Of a stretch of DNA of 64,000 nucleotides, positions 44,534 through 53,935 are shown in pieces. The stretch lies in contig NZ_BJYM01000022.1 of the NCBI RefSeq assembly GCF_007991515.1, positions 1 to 64,000 of the forward strand, written 5' to 3'. This DNA comes from Oceanobacillus sojae. GTDB lineage: Bacteria; Bacillota; Bacilli; Bacillales; Amphibacillaceae. Position 1 is the first letter of the stretch, and each line of letters starts with the position of its first letter. A program made the translations under genes and the position numbers. The notes under the pieces were generated by a model. The model was not told where the DNA came from and made no database searches. It saw only the letters and a program-made list of their open reading frames with translations.

Positions 44534-45772
44534 TTACTTAATATCCAATGCCCATGTTCCATTACGGAATACCGGCTCTGATTTGCCATCTGCTGTAATA
44601 CCGTCAATGTCCATTTTATCAGATCCAATCATAAAATCGACATGAACAAGACTGTCATTTACTCCATGCTTGTCCAGCTCTTCTAAATCCATAGCAGCTC
44701 CGCCCTTCAGATTCGTCGGATAAGCTTTACCCAATGCAATATGGCAGGATGCATTTTCATCAAATAGTGTGTTGTAGAAAATAAGCCCGGACTGTGATAC
44801 CGGCGATTCGTCTGGTACCAAGGCAATTTCGCCAAGACGGCGGGCACCTTCATCAGAGTCCAGTAAATGCTTCAAGACTTCTTCCCCCTGCTCTGCCTGG
44901 AAATCAACTACTTTTCCATCCTTAAAGGTTAAAGAGAAGTTATCAATTAAGCTTCCACCATAGTTTAACGGCTTGGTACTTGATACTGTCCCATTGATAC
45001 CATATTTATGCGGTACAGAGAAAACCTCTTCTGTCGGCATATTCGGGTTAAAGGTAACGCCTGTTTCTGCCTCAGCAGATCCGCCCTTCCATATATGCCC
45101 CTCCGGCAATTCCATTTCTAAGTCTGTACCAGGTGCTTTAAAAATTAATTTCTTATAGTTTTTCTTATTTAACACTTCTCTGGCTGTTCTCAATGTTTCA
45201 TTATGTTTATCCCATGCTGCAACAGGATCATCCTGATCAACACGGACAATCTTCAAAATAGCTTCCCATAGACTGGAAACAGCTTCATCTTCTGATTTAT
45301 CAGGGAAGATTTTTTTCGCCCAATCCTTTGAAGGGATAGAAATAATGGTCCAGGGAATGCGGTCATTCATCGTATATTTGCGGAAATTGACCATCGCTTC
45401 TGCAGCTGCTTTATTTGCTTTTGCTACGCGGGACGGGTCAATATCTTTTAATAAATCCGGATTTGTAGAACGAATGTTTACAACTGCTGCTCCGTCCTCT
45501 GCAAATGTATCATGCAGTTTCACTTTCCATTCCGGATAATCTGCGATTACTTCATCTGGTGCATTCTCGTATTTTAACAGAGTAAGCTCATCGTCAACCC
45601 AATTAATATGGACATCCTTCGCACCCATTTCATATGCTTTACGTGCTACAATCCGTGTAAATGCTGCTCCTTCAATCGGCGCATTAATCATGACTGCCTG
45701 CCCTTTTTGCAGGTTAACACCCTTTTTCAATGTTAATTCTGCGTACTTTTCCTGTACCTGTACTTGAACCAT
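44534..45772 (-). CDS. ampS: M29 family aminopeptidase (AmpS-like)
   Basis: Broad-specificity cytoplasmic metalloaminopeptidase. 412 residues from MVQVQVQEKYAEL. The frame stays open 40 codons further upstream, but that part is basic and non-homologous, and GGAGGT lies 9 bases before the ATG at 45772. Metal-ligand regions typical of M29 are visible: Glu in MPTEEVFSVPHKYG, DENASCHIALGKAYP with His, and HVDFMIGSDKMDIDG near the C-terminus. Single gene convergent with recQ. Confidence 0.92.
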   Translation of the reverse strand: MVQVQVQEKYAELTLKKGVNLQKGQAVMINAPIEGAAFTRIVARKAYEMGAKDVHINWVDDELTLLKYENAPDEVIADYPEWKVKLHDTFAEDGAAVVNIRSTNPDLLKDIDPSRVAKANKAAAEAMVNFRKYTMNDRIPWTIISIPSKDWAKKIFPDKSEDEAVSSLWEAILKIVRVDQDDPVAAWDKHNETLRTAREVLNKKNYKKLIFKAPGTDLEMELPEGHIWKGGSAEAETGVTFNPNMPTEEVFSVPHKYGINGTVSSTKPLNYGGSLIDNFSLTFKDGKVVDFQAEQGEEVLKHLLDSDEGARRLGEIALVPDESPVSQSGLIFYNTLFDENASCHIALGKAYPTNLKGGAAMDLEELDKHGVNDSLVHVDFMIGSDKMDIDGITADGKSEPVFRNGTWALDIK

Positions 45773-45944
45773 AAATATATACCTCCATATGCCCAATTTT
45801 AATTTCCCTTTTATTATTCCATATTCCCTTAAATTTTTCCAAAAATATTTCCTTTTAAAGGCCTCTTTTATCCCCATCATTGCAGCTTTCATTTACTAGT
45901 ACTCCCATTTATGATACCCTATATTAAGATTACTTTTCGTAACT

Positions 45945-45960
45945 AATGTATATACACATT
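45945..45960. promoter_or_regulatory. Candidate hxlR operator
   Basis: The near-perfect dyad AATGTATATACACATT lies 33 bases before the hxlR start, itself flanked by a TTTCGTAAC / GGTACGAAA pair. Autoregulation is inferred from position only. Confidence 0.3.
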
Positions 45961-45992
45961 TTAGGTACGAAAGGTTCTATGGAGGTGGAAAA

Positions 45993-46325
45993 ATGAACCA
46001 ATTATGTCCACGTTTTGAAAAAGCAATGGTCTTATTGAGCACCCGTTGGGTCGGGCTCATTTTATTTGAATTATTAAAAGGGGCAAAACGTTTCTCAGAG
46101 ATGGAAGCAGATCTCCCTATCAGCGGCCGCTTACTTTCAGATCGTTTAAAATTACTGGAAAAAGAAGGTATTGTAGAGCGGAATATATATTCGGAATTTC
46201 CAGTTCGTATTGAATATACATTATCAGAAAAAGGAAAAGCGCTAGAGCCTGTGATTAAGGATATTCAGCGCTGGGCGGAAGAATATATTTCCGCTGAAGA
46301 GATAGCGAGTAAAGAGGAAGAGTAA
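45993..46325 (+). CDS. HxlR-family transcriptional regulator
   Basis: 110-residue winged-helix regulator. The N-terminal Cys5 (NQLCPRF) sits where redox-sensing HxlR/DUF24 proteins such as HypR or YodB carry their sensor Cys. The helix-turn-helix is FSEMEADLPISGRLLSDRLK, followed by the wing RNIYSEFPVRIEYTLSEKG. It may sense electrophiles or disulfide stress (family inference). GGAGGT lies before the ATG. No neighbouring oxidoreductase reveals its target. Confidence 0.88.
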   Translation: MNQLCPRFEKAMVLLSTRWVGLILFELLKGAKRFSEMEADLPISGRLLSDRLKLLEKEGIVERNIYSEFPVRIEYTLSEKGKALEPVIKDIQRWAEEYISAEEIASKEEE

Positions 46326-46526
46326 TCCTTTTGTCATACAAAGACAGATGTCTCTTATATTATTAAAATCCAAATATACTGTAGATCCTTCACATATCTT
46401 TTAAATGAAAATAAGACACAGATAGAATTTGGTATCACTGATATATTTGGATTTTCTTAAATCTTTTCGAAGCTTCCTCCATTTGTAGTATGATGGAAGC
46501 AACCTGAAAACAAGGAGTGCAAATGC

Positions 46527-47009
46527 ATGCGGGAACAGCCTAATATAAAAATTGCCACAGATGCTATTAAAGCATGGCAGCTCACAGCACACATCTATAC
46601 CCTTATCTTTTTATTAATCACAATCGGAGCTATCGCCGTTTATATTATTTTCGATTTTCTGCCAATCTGGATTATTTTTATCATAGCTGGGCTTACTATT
46701 GTGGAATGGATTATTACAGCATGGATTATCCCCAAGCTGAGATGGCGCAGATGGCGTTATCAGGTTTATGATCAGGAAATATACATACAGCATGGGATAC
46801 TCATTGTAACCCGAACTATTGTACCCATGATTCGTGTCCAGCATGTTGATACACAGCAAGGTCCTATCCTAAAGAAATATAAACTGGCAACTTTGGCAAT
46901 ATCCACTGCAGCAACTACCCATCAGATACCTGCTCTATCAGAAGAGGAAGCATCCGATTTACGTGATCAAATCTCTGAATTAGCAAGGGTGGAACAAGAT
47001 GATGTCTAA
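46527..47009 (+). CDS. ydbS: PH-domain membrane protein YdbS
   Basis: 160 residues: two N-terminal membrane helices (about 25-70) and a bPH2 (YdbS/YdbT) domain with RWRRWRYQVYDQEIYIQHG and RTIVPMIRVQHVDTQQGPI. It overlaps ydbT by 11 bases, so they are translated together. In B. subtilis the sigma-W-dependent ydbST pair protects against membrane-active bacteriocins such as amylocyclicin; the same role is plausible. GGAG is present upstream of the ATG. A sigma-W promoter was not identified. Confidence 0.88.
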   Translation: MREQPNIKIATDAIKAWQLTAHIYTLIFLLITIGAIAVYIIFDFLPIWIIFIIAGLTIVEWIITAWIIPKLRWRRWRYQVYDQEIYIQHGILIVTRTIVPMIRVQHVDTQQGPILKKYKLATLAISTAATTHQIPALSEEEASDLRDQISELARVEQDDV

Positions 47010-48483
47010 TCCGAAACGGCTGCATCCTGCTGCAATCCTATTTGATATTATCCGGGCCTTGAAACAATCAATTCTTGGTATTTTGCCAATTGCTATTATT
47101 GTCATCAGCAATGGCGCTTCATTTTACCTGATGATTGGTGCAGCGGTTATTATTGTATTAATTATTTTATCCAGTGTTTTATCATGGCTTCGTTTCACCT
47201 ATCAATTAGAGGAAGACCAATTACGTATCGAGCGGGGCATTATCGTCCGTAAAAAGCGTACTATATCCAAGCATCGTATTCAGTCTATCGATTTATCACA
47301 GAATGTTATTCATCGAATCTTCGGTTTAACAAAGGTCGCTATTGAAACAGCTGGTAATGATTCGTCTACAGATGCTGCATTATCCGCTGTCAGTATGGAA
47401 GAGGGACGCAGGCTTCATGATGAGTTAAAATATAAAAAACAAGTTTCAGAGGCAGGATCTCCAGAAGTACCAGAAGAAGCTGATATAGAACGGACAGAAC
47501 TCGATGAGTCCAGCCTTCCTAAGAGAACCATTGCGCTTAAAGCGCTTATTATTACCGGTTCCACTTCAGCAAGCTTTGGAATTTTAATTGGATTATTCGG
47601 TGCCGCCTTCTCTCAGGTGGAAGCATTAATCCCTGATCAGTTTTATAATGATGCCGTGCGCCTGGCTCTGTCACTTGGCATGCAAATTATGATTATTTTT
47701 GCAATCATCGTTATTTTATTTTTATGGATATTGAGCATTCTCTATACGGTGATTAAGGATTGGAATTTCACCATTACACGTTATGAAAAAGAATTGTTTA
47801 TTACACGGGGCTTATTAGAAAAGAAACAAACAACTATTCCGCTGAAACGAATACAAGCTGTCGGAATAAAAGAATCCCCTATTCACCAATTATTTGGTTT
47901 TGCAAGAATTTATGTTGAGATTGCCAGTGCAAACACAGATAATAGTCAGGAAGTGAATACGGTTATTTTTCCGTTACTGCGTAAAAAAGAATTTACATCT
48001 TTTTTATCTGAATTTTTACCGGAGTACAATTACAGCTCGGAGAATTTGATTCATCCTCCGAAAAAAGCATTACCTTACTATTTGTGGCGCTCTATCAATA
48101 TTCCATTATTAGCCGTTATTATCACAGGAATCTTCTTTTCATCCTATATTTGGATACCTGTTATTATCATGCTGGTCTTTGGAGTTATGGGCTTTGCCGT
48201 GTTTCAATCCATCGGCTATGCTATTGATGCACAACAGATAACCGTTCAGACACGTATAATTAGCAAGGATACTGCTATTATTCCGCATCGCAGAATCCAA
48301 GCTTTACAGCAAAAACAGCATCTGCTTCACCGAAAGCAGTCTCTGGCTACACTTGATATGGCTATTTTAAATAAAGGCAGTGGCCGGCATTTTGTGATCA
48401 AGGAGCTTCGTACAACGGACAGTGATTACATTGCCGACTGGTATTCCTATCAGGAGAAAACTTCCTCTGACATAAACCATTAG
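46999..48483 (+). CDS. ydbT: PH-domain membrane protein YdbT
   Basis: 494 residues with three copies of the bPH2 domain, each preceded by a pair of membrane helices. The recurring core is visible as TISKHRIQSIDLSQNVIHRI, TTIPLKRIQAVGIKESPIHQ and AIIPHRRIQALQQKQHLLHR. Partner of YdbS. The start overlaps the end of ydbS and two ATG codons are adjacent. An acidic linker of about 35 residues (EVPEEADIERTELDE) separates the first and second repeats. Confidence 0.9.
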   Translation: MMSNPKRLHPAAILFDIIRALKQSILGILPIAIIVISNGASFYLMIGAAVIIVLIILSSVLSWLRFTYQLEEDQLRIERGIIVRKKRTISKHRIQSIDLSQNVIHRIFGLTKVAIETAGNDSSTDAALSAVSMEEGRRLHDELKYKKQVSEAGSPEVPEEADIERTELDESSLPKRTIALKALIITGSTSASFGILIGLFGAAFSQVEALIPDQFYNDAVRLALSLGMQIMIIFAIIVILFLWILSILYTVIKDWNFTITRYEKELFITRGLLEKKQTTIPLKRIQAVGIKESPIHQLFGFARIYVEIASANTDNSQEVNTVIFPLLRKKEFTSFLSEFLPEYNYSSENLIHPPKKALPYYLWRSINIPLLAVIITGIFFSSYIWIPVIIMLVFGVMGFAVFQSIGYAIDAQQITVQTRIISKDTAIIPHRRIQALQQKQHLLHRKQSLATLDMAILNKGSGRHFVIKELRTTDSDYIADWYSYQEKTSSDINH

Positions 48484-48570
48484 AAAGCAGAATGGGAGAG
48501 ATATGACCCATTAATGGTACTTGGTGAGAGGTGATATAGAAAAAAGAATCTTTCATCTAATTATGGCATC

Positions 48571-48622
48571 ATAAAAACTCTGATTAAATATAGCGTAAAA
48601 GCCATTTAATCAGAGTTTTTAT
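48571..48622. terminator. Bidirectional terminator after ydbT
   Basis: AAAAACTCTGATTAAAT / ATTTAATCAGAGTTTTT with a 15-base loop; also terminates the broken secreted-protein gene on the minus strand. Confidence 0.85.
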
Positions 48623-48631
48623 ATGTTTACT

Positions 48632-49108
48632 TTATATTGGAACTCTTTCAGTAGATGTAAGCTTTTTAGTTACCACTTCATTTGAAAGTAATCGCCCCCT
48701 AGGGTTATAAGTTTTTACTCGGATTTTATAATTTTTAGTTACTTTGTATTCCTTAAACTTTTTACTAGAGGAGCTAACCGTCTTACCACCAAATGAAATG
48801 TTAATACCTTTATACTTAAATTCAAGTTTCATAGATAGAGTTGTGCTTCTTGAAAGTGTGACTGTGCCTGTATATTTTCTTGAAATTAATGTTTGAGAAA
48901 CTATGCTACTCTTATATTGATTACATGAAGCACATGCTATGCTAGGGCCTTCATTAATTTCATTTTATTGGACGCTTTCATCAATCACCTCAATTTCATA
49001 AGTATTCTGATTGCTTTCTTCAGCGGAAACGTTTGTTGAAAAGCTAATTAATAAAATAATTGAAAGTAACAAGATTGAAAGATTAAGTATTGTAATTTTA
49101 TTATATAT
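48632..49108 (-). pseudogene. Secreted protein gene broken by an in-frame TAA
   Basis: One reading frame runs 159 codons from just after AAAGGAGGTG to the terminator, broken by a single TAA at 48965-48967. Before the stop: a clear signal peptide (ILLLSIILLISFSTNVSAEE) and an acidic mature start. After it: a cysteine pair (IACASCNQY), Ser/Thr-rich strands, then MKLEFKYKGINISFGGKTV and a basic end. The two halves share frame with no overlap, so they are one gene. At the proper distance from the ribosome-binding site the codon is ATA, not ATG, GTG or TTG. So the start may be lost as well, and the nearest ATG-like start lies before that site. It resembles small secreted Bacillus proteins; no family recognised. 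Confidence 0.6.
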
Positions 49109-49255
49109 TGTATTCACCTCCTTTTGAGTAATATGTAAAATATACAAAATCCGTAATCAAATAATACCAGGTATAATTATATATATATTAATTTTATGAA
49201 CAAAAAGAACTATATACTAGTAGAATAACTTACTAAATGGAGGTATAATAGCTTC

Positions 49256-49921
49256 ATGTTTATTTTTAATATATTGAAAGCGATGAAGCTGCTTATGGAA
49301 AAAACACAAAAGCGGAATCTTATTTTTTGTACTTCGCTATTCACTATCATTCTTTTCCTATTTATTATTTTTCAAGCTTTATTTAATTCTATTATCCTCG
49401 ATTATATTGGGGATTCAGTCGTCATCGGTTTTTTCTTTATCATTATATTCTTATCATTAAAACAAAGCCGTGCTTTCTTTTCTGAGAAACTGACATTTGA
49501 TTTTTTTCGAAGTATAAAAAATTATATTTATGTCTTTGTGGGTTATTTACTCGTAGTTGTTTCGTCGGGGGCAGTTTCATATCTTCCTGTCAACAGTCAG
49601 GATTATGAGGTAGAAATCGTACAGATCACTTCTATACCGATTATCATCTTGTTTATAATAGCAACTGGTATATTTGTTCCCGTTTGGGAAGAGTTATTCA
49701 TGAAAAGAGTCATTTTGGATTTTTCACGCATTTATCTTCCGTTTTGGCTGGGAATGATGATTACTTCACTAATTTTTGCTTTAATGCATAATGTTCCTCT
49801 GCCGCAGAGACTTTTTATATTTATGGTAAGTATTATCACATGCTTCGTTTATAAAAAAACAGACGCATTATATGGTCCAATTCTAATTCATATTTTATGG
49901 AATTTTACAAGTTTGGTATAA
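49256..49921 (+). CDS. CPBP-family intramembrane metalloprotease
   Basis: 221-residue membrane protein with six to seven helices and an Abi/CaaX protease domain: WEELFMKRVIL (motif 1), FALMHNV (motif 2 FxxxH) and HILWNFTS (motif 4, His and Asn). Motif 1 has Lys-Arg where the family normally has Arg three residues after the two Glu, so its reading is EExxxK. Such proteins process bacteriocins or confer self-immunity in some cases. GGAGG lies 12 bases before the ATG, a long spacing. Nothing nearby suggests a bacteriocin except the broken secreted gene to the left. Confidence 0.82.
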   Translation: MFIFNILKAMKLLMEKTQKRNLIFCTSLFTIILFLFIIFQALFNSIILDYIGDSVVIGFFFIIIFLSLKQSRAFFSEKLTFDFFRSIKNYIYVFVGYLLVVVSSGAVSYLPVNSQDYEVEIVQITSIPIIILFIIATGIFVPVWEELFMKRVILDFSRIYLPFWLGMMITSLIFALMHNVPLPQRLFIFMVSIITCFVYKKTDALYGPILIHILWNFTSLV

Positions 49922-49980
49922 AGGATAAAATAGAAATCTAATACAAATGATAAGATAAATCCTACTATCTAGATGCAAAT

Positions 49981-50150
49981 ATATTTATCATGGAGAACTG
50001 TCCGTGAAACTTTCGCCTCAAAATAAAGCGTAAAAATAAATTTATCGAAGTGTAACTGGCCAGGAATGTAACTGCGATTACTCGCTCCACTGGAAACATT
50101 TGTGCGTCAAAAACTCCCTCTGAATGAAGTTTCGTTTTATACTTCCTTAT
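49981..50150. repeat. Degenerate intergenic repeat, inverted relative to 41.6 kb
   Basis: The reverse complement contains AGCGAGTAATCGCAGTTACAT, matching in part the block near 41650, with two less clear flanks. No frame or promoter seen. It fills most of the gap between the CPBP gene and the ykhA terminator. Confidence 0.35.
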
Positions 50151-50156
50151 CTGCCT

Positions 50157-50202
50157 AAAAAACCAGTTAAAATCGACTGTTTCGATTTTAACTGGTTTTT
50201 TA
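50157..50202 (-). terminator. ykhA terminator
   Basis: AACCAGTTAAAATCGA / TCGATTTTAACTGGTT-type perfect stem with a 7-base loop; T-run on the minus side. Confidence 0.88.
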
Positions 50203-50215
50203 ATATAATATAGCC

Positions 50216-50731
50216 TTATTTCTCTGTCCGATAGACTGTTCCAAAAGTTTCTGCCAGCTGTTTAGACTGCTTTCTTCGCTCTGCACGGCGATTGGCACGA
50301 AGCGGAGCACTTTCATGAAGCATTTTTTCATCTTCTGTTTTTGGATAAACAGGAGGTACTTCTATTGGTTTCCCATTTTCATCGATGGCAACAAATGTCA
50401 TAAAGGCCGTTGTACAAACCGTTCTCTCTCCCGTCCGGATGTCTTCTGTAATTGCCCGTATAAACACCTCCATCGAAGTATGATGTGTCCAGGTTACAAA
50501 AGCTTCAATCGAAATATATTGTCCAACTCTTACAGGTGCTAGAAAATCCACAGAATCCGTAGATGCTGTTACAACGGGATTATTTGCATGCTTTACTGCT
50601 GCAATTGCAGCAATGTCATCAAGATGCGCCATTAATTTCCCGCCAAATAAGGTTCCATATTGATTTGTATCGGGTGGTAATACATGTGTTGTTTTTAAAG
50701 CCAAAGATGCTGAACAAGGTTTTGCATTCAT
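50216..50731 (-). CDS. ykhA: Acyl-CoA thioesterase YkhA-like
   Basis: Hotdog-fold acyl-CoA hydrolase of 171 residues. The catalytic Asn-Asp arrangement is visible as DTNQYGTLFGGKLMAHLDDI (about 21-40), followed by the beta strand VTASTDSVDFLAPVRVG. The C-terminal 50 residues are a charged extension. AGGAGG lies before the ATG. It hydrolyses medium or long acyl-CoA in related proteins. Divergence from cls by a 63-base gap is not seen; both lie on the minus strand, but each has its own ribosome-binding site. Confidence 0.9.
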   Translation of the reverse strand: MNAKPCSASLALKTTHVLPPDTNQYGTLFGGKLMAHLDDIAAIAAVKHANNPVVTASTDSVDFLAPVRVGQYISIEAFVTWTHHTSMEVFIRAITEDIRTGERTVCTTAFMTFVAIDENGKPIEVPPVYPKTEDEKMLHESAPLRANRRAERRKQSKQLAETFGTVYRTEK

Positions 50732-50794
50732 CTTTTATTTCCTCCTGCTGTGTTTATTTATTAATGTTTTTATTGCACTTTCGCAACTTTACGT

Positions 50795-52234
50795 TTATAA
50801 AACTGGTGAAATTAAACGTGAGACGGATTCCTTAAAACGGATCCCGATAGAACGTTTATCATATAATTTTTTCGTCATTTGTGTAGAGTGCAATAAATCT
50901 TTGTCGAACTCGACAATCAACCGTTTGACAACTTCAATATCGTATAAGAATGCATTGACTTCAAAGTTGAGACGGAAGCTTCTTACATCAATATTTGCAG
51001 TACCGACAGTAGCTATTTTCCCATCGACAATTACTGTTTTAGCATGTAAAAATCCATTCTGATAAATAAAAATCTCTGCACCGGCACTGAGCAAATCTCC
51101 ACAATAGTACATGGTTGCCCAGTAGACAAAGGGATGATCGGGCTTATTCGGAATCATAATCTTTACATCCACTCCAGATAATACAGCAATGCGAATTGCA
51201 TCACGTAAGCTTTCATCTGGTATAAAGTAAGGCGTCTGGATATAGATATACTTTTCTGCTTCCATAATCATTTTAATATATCCATTTTTAATTTGCTCAT
51301 ACTCCGAATCAGGACCGCTTGAAACAATCTGCATACCTGTGTTGCCTCCAGAGATCGTTTGAAAATGTTCCTCTTCATAGGAAATCCTCTGCTTGGAAGC
51401 TTGGTTCCAGTCTAATACAAAGCGGGTCTGCATACTTTGAACGGCATCTCCAACCACCCTCAGATGCGTATCACGCCAATATCCGAATTTCTTCTTTAAC
51501 CCCAAATATTCATCTCCGACATTAAAACCGCCAATATAGCCAATCTCTCCATCAATAATGGTTAATTTTCGGTGGTTCCGGTAATTAATTTTAAAATTAA
51601 TTACAAATTTGGATGGGAAGAACGCTTCAACTAAAACGCCCGCCTCCCTCAATTTCTTTATGTAGCTTTTCTTGAGTGATCTGGAGCCCATATCGTCATA
51701 TAAAAGTCTGACACATACTCCTTCTTTTGCTTTTCTAATTAATGCATTAGCAAGTCTGCTTCCCAATCCATCGCTCCGCATAATATAGTATTGTACATGA
51801 ACATGGTGTCTTGCCCGGCTGATGTCTTCCAAAAGCGCTTCAAATTTTTCATGACCGTCTGTAAGAATATCTACTCCATTGTTTTCTGTATAAACAGCAT
51901 TATCATTACGAAGATGAAGATAGACCAAATCCTGATGGCTTTTTAAGTCTTCATGATTTAATTGGAAGGTGTCATCCTCAATGGCATTAATTTGTTTTTG
52001 TACAGCCTTCTTCACATCCATCCGGCTCCGCTGATCCCATTTGAATATACGGCGATTGCTGATAGGTCGTCCAAAAATTAAATAAAGAATAAATCCTAAA
52101 ACAGGAATAAACAATAGTACCATTACCCAAGCCCAGGAAGAAGTTGGATCTTTCCGCTCCAAAAAAATAATGGATATAGCTAATGCAATATTTATAATAA
52201 AAATTAATCCAATAACTATTGAGTAAACACCCAT
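50795..52234 (-). CDS. cls: Cardiolipin synthase (phospholipase D type)
   Basis: Joins two phosphatidylglycerol molecules into cardiolipin at the membrane. 479 residues: two N-terminal membrane helices (about 1-50; FLERKDPTSSWAWVMVLLF is typical), then two phospholipase D HKD motifs, HRKLTIIDGEIGYIGGFN near 220 and HAKTVIVDGKIATVGTANID near 396. An ATG at 52252 also opens the frame, but AGGAG lies 8 bases before the ATG at 52234. Downstream of it is ykhA on the same strand. B. subtilis ClsA (YwnE) is the likely equivalent. Confidence 0.93.
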   Translation of the reverse strand: MGVYSIVIGLIFIINIALAISIIFLERKDPTSSWAWVMVLLFIPVLGFILYLIFGRPISNRRIFKWDQRSRMDVKKAVQKQINAIEDDTFQLNHEDLKSHQDLVYLHLRNDNAVYTENNGVDILTDGHEKFEALLEDISRARHHVHVQYYIMRSDGLGSRLANALIRKAKEGVCVRLLYDDMGSRSLKKSYIKKLREAGVLVEAFFPSKFVINFKINYRNHRKLTIIDGEIGYIGGFNVGDEYLGLKKKFGYWRDTHLRVVGDAVQSMQTRFVLDWNQASKQRISYEEEHFQTISGGNTGMQIVSSGPDSEYEQIKNGYIKMIMEAEKYIYIQTPYFIPDESLRDAIRIAVLSGVDVKIMIPNKPDHPFVYWATMYYCGDLLSAGAEIFIYQNGFLHAKTVIVDGKIATVGTANIDVRSFRLNFEVNAFLYDIEVVKRLIVEFDKDLLHSTQMTKKLYDKRSIGIRFKESVSRLISPVL

Positions 52235-52514
52235 ATATCCTGCTCCTATCACTTCATCTCCAACAAAAAGGGAGTTCTGCTCTTATAATAGCACAAAATA
52301 AAATTTCGTTCAGTGAAAGCCCCCTTTTCTCCCATTTAATTGGAATTGTAAGTACGCTTTCTCAAAAAAAAGTTGTCAGCTTGAATCAGGAGAATACCCT
52401 CTTCTGTACCCTCCTGCCTTAATGGAATTATTTTCCTGATTATCCAAAAGCGTCAGAGGATAGCTTCTGGTAATTCCTCAGTTGTCACTATTCCCCAAAA
52501 ACTAACAGATTATT

Positions 52515-53696
52515 TTAGCGATTCAAAGCTTGATCCAAGTCTTCCCAAATATCCTGCCACGCTTCTATTCCTACTGATAATCGTATCAAAGAGTCTGTGA
52601 TTCCCATTTTCCGGCGTCGTTCATCAGGAATCACCGCATGTGTCATTGTAGCCGGGTGCTGAATCAATGTTTCTGTATCGCCAAGACTTACTGCAATGCT
52701 GATAAACTGCAGTTTATTAAGAAAGCCCTGTGCTTCTTCCTTCCCTCCATCAATCTCAAAAGAAAGAGTTCCTCCTCCCGATTTCATTTGCTTCCTCATA
52801 ACAGAATATCCCAATGCATCCGGGTCACCCGGATAAAATACCCGCTTAACCTTTGGGTGCTGTTTCAGCTTTTCTGCAATTTCTAAGGCATTATCAGAAT
52901 GCCTATCCATTCGAAGCGGTAATGTCTTTAACCCGCGAATAACCAGCCAGGCGTCGAATGGTGACAGCACACCGCCAATATCCTTTTGCGTGGTTGCTGC
53001 AATTTGCTCCATTAATTCTTTTTTCCCAGCTGCTAACCCTGCAATTACATCACCATGCCCGCTTAAATATTTCGTAGCACTATGCACAACAACATCTGCT
53101 CCTAATTCTATCGGACGCTGTAAATACGGTGTGGAGAATGTATTATCTACCACGACGAGAACATTATGCTTCCTGGCAAGATTTATTACAAGCTCCAAAT
53201 CAATTACTTCCATTGTCGGATTAATCGGTGTTTCAATATAAAAAACCTTTGTCTCCGGCTTGATTTTAACTTCTATATTTTTTACATCAGACATGTCTAC
53301 ATAGTCTGTTTGGATATTATACTTTTCATCCATCATAGACAGTAAACCAAAAGTGCATCCATATAATCCAGACGAGCAGATAATATGGTCATTTGCTTTA
53401 GTGAGAGCGATTAAAACTGCTGAAATTGCAGCCATCCCCGAAGAAAATGCCAGCCCTTTCTCCGCCTTTTCAAGTGCTGCCAGTTTTTGTTCCAGCACCT
53501 GCACAGTCGGATTGCCGATACGCGAATAAACATGTCCCTCTTCTTCTCCGGCAAATCGTGCCGCTCCCTGTTCCGCTGTATCAAAAGTAAATGTAGAGGT
53601 TTGAAAAATTGGCGGTGTTAAGCTGCCGAGCAGTTCTTTTGAATCATACCCCTCATGAATTATTGCTGTTTCCATATGTTTAAACTTTTTACTCAT
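52515..53696 (-). CDS. Methionine gamma-lyase (PLP enzyme)
   Basis: Pyridoxal-phosphate enzyme of the Cys/Met metabolism family. 393 residues, with Lys209 in HSATKYLSGHGD as the PLP Schiff base and Cys114 in SGLYGCTFGLL. That Cys corresponds to the mechanistic cysteine used by methionine gamma-lyases (C116 in the Pseudomonas enzyme) but Gly or other in cystathionine gamma-lyases, so methanethiol formation from methionine is favoured. A ribosome-binding site GGGAGAGAG lies before the ATG. No SAM riboswitch lies before it, unlike metY 2 kb away. Homocysteine or cystathionine lyase activity remains possible. Confidence 0.85.
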   Translation of the reverse strand: MSKKFKHMETAIIHEGYDSKELLGSLTPPIFQTSTFTFDTAEQGAARFAGEEEGHVYSRIGNPTVQVLEQKLAALEKAEKGLAFSSGMAAISAVLIALTKANDHIICSSGLYGCTFGLLSMMDEKYNIQTDYVDMSDVKNIEVKIKPETKVFYIETPINPTMEVIDLELVINLARKHNVLVVVDNTFSTPYLQRPIELGADVVVHSATKYLSGHGDVIAGLAAGKKELMEQIAATTQKDIGGVLSPFDAWLVIRGLKTLPLRMDRHSDNALEIAEKLKQHPKVKRVFYPGDPDALGYSVMRKQMKSGGGTLSFEIDGGKEEAQGFLNKLQFISIAVSLGDTETLIQHPATMTHAVIPDERRRKMGITDSLIRLSVGIEAWQDIWEDLDQALNR

Positions 53697-53935
53697 TTAT
53701 TCTCTCTCCCATCCTTTATATAGATGATAAATTCTGATGAGTCTATACACTTATAATAAAGTATTCCTGTTCTGTTGGAAATGTTTCAGGTTCATAAATT
53801 TACCTGACTTTATTGAACAGAGGTGTTCTTGTTATGAAAATAAGTATTAACTTATTTAAAAAAGCCATTGATTCCTTCCTGATAAAGTTTTACTATTAGA
53901 TTTAGTTTGATTTTTTCAGAAGGTAGGAATAAAAG

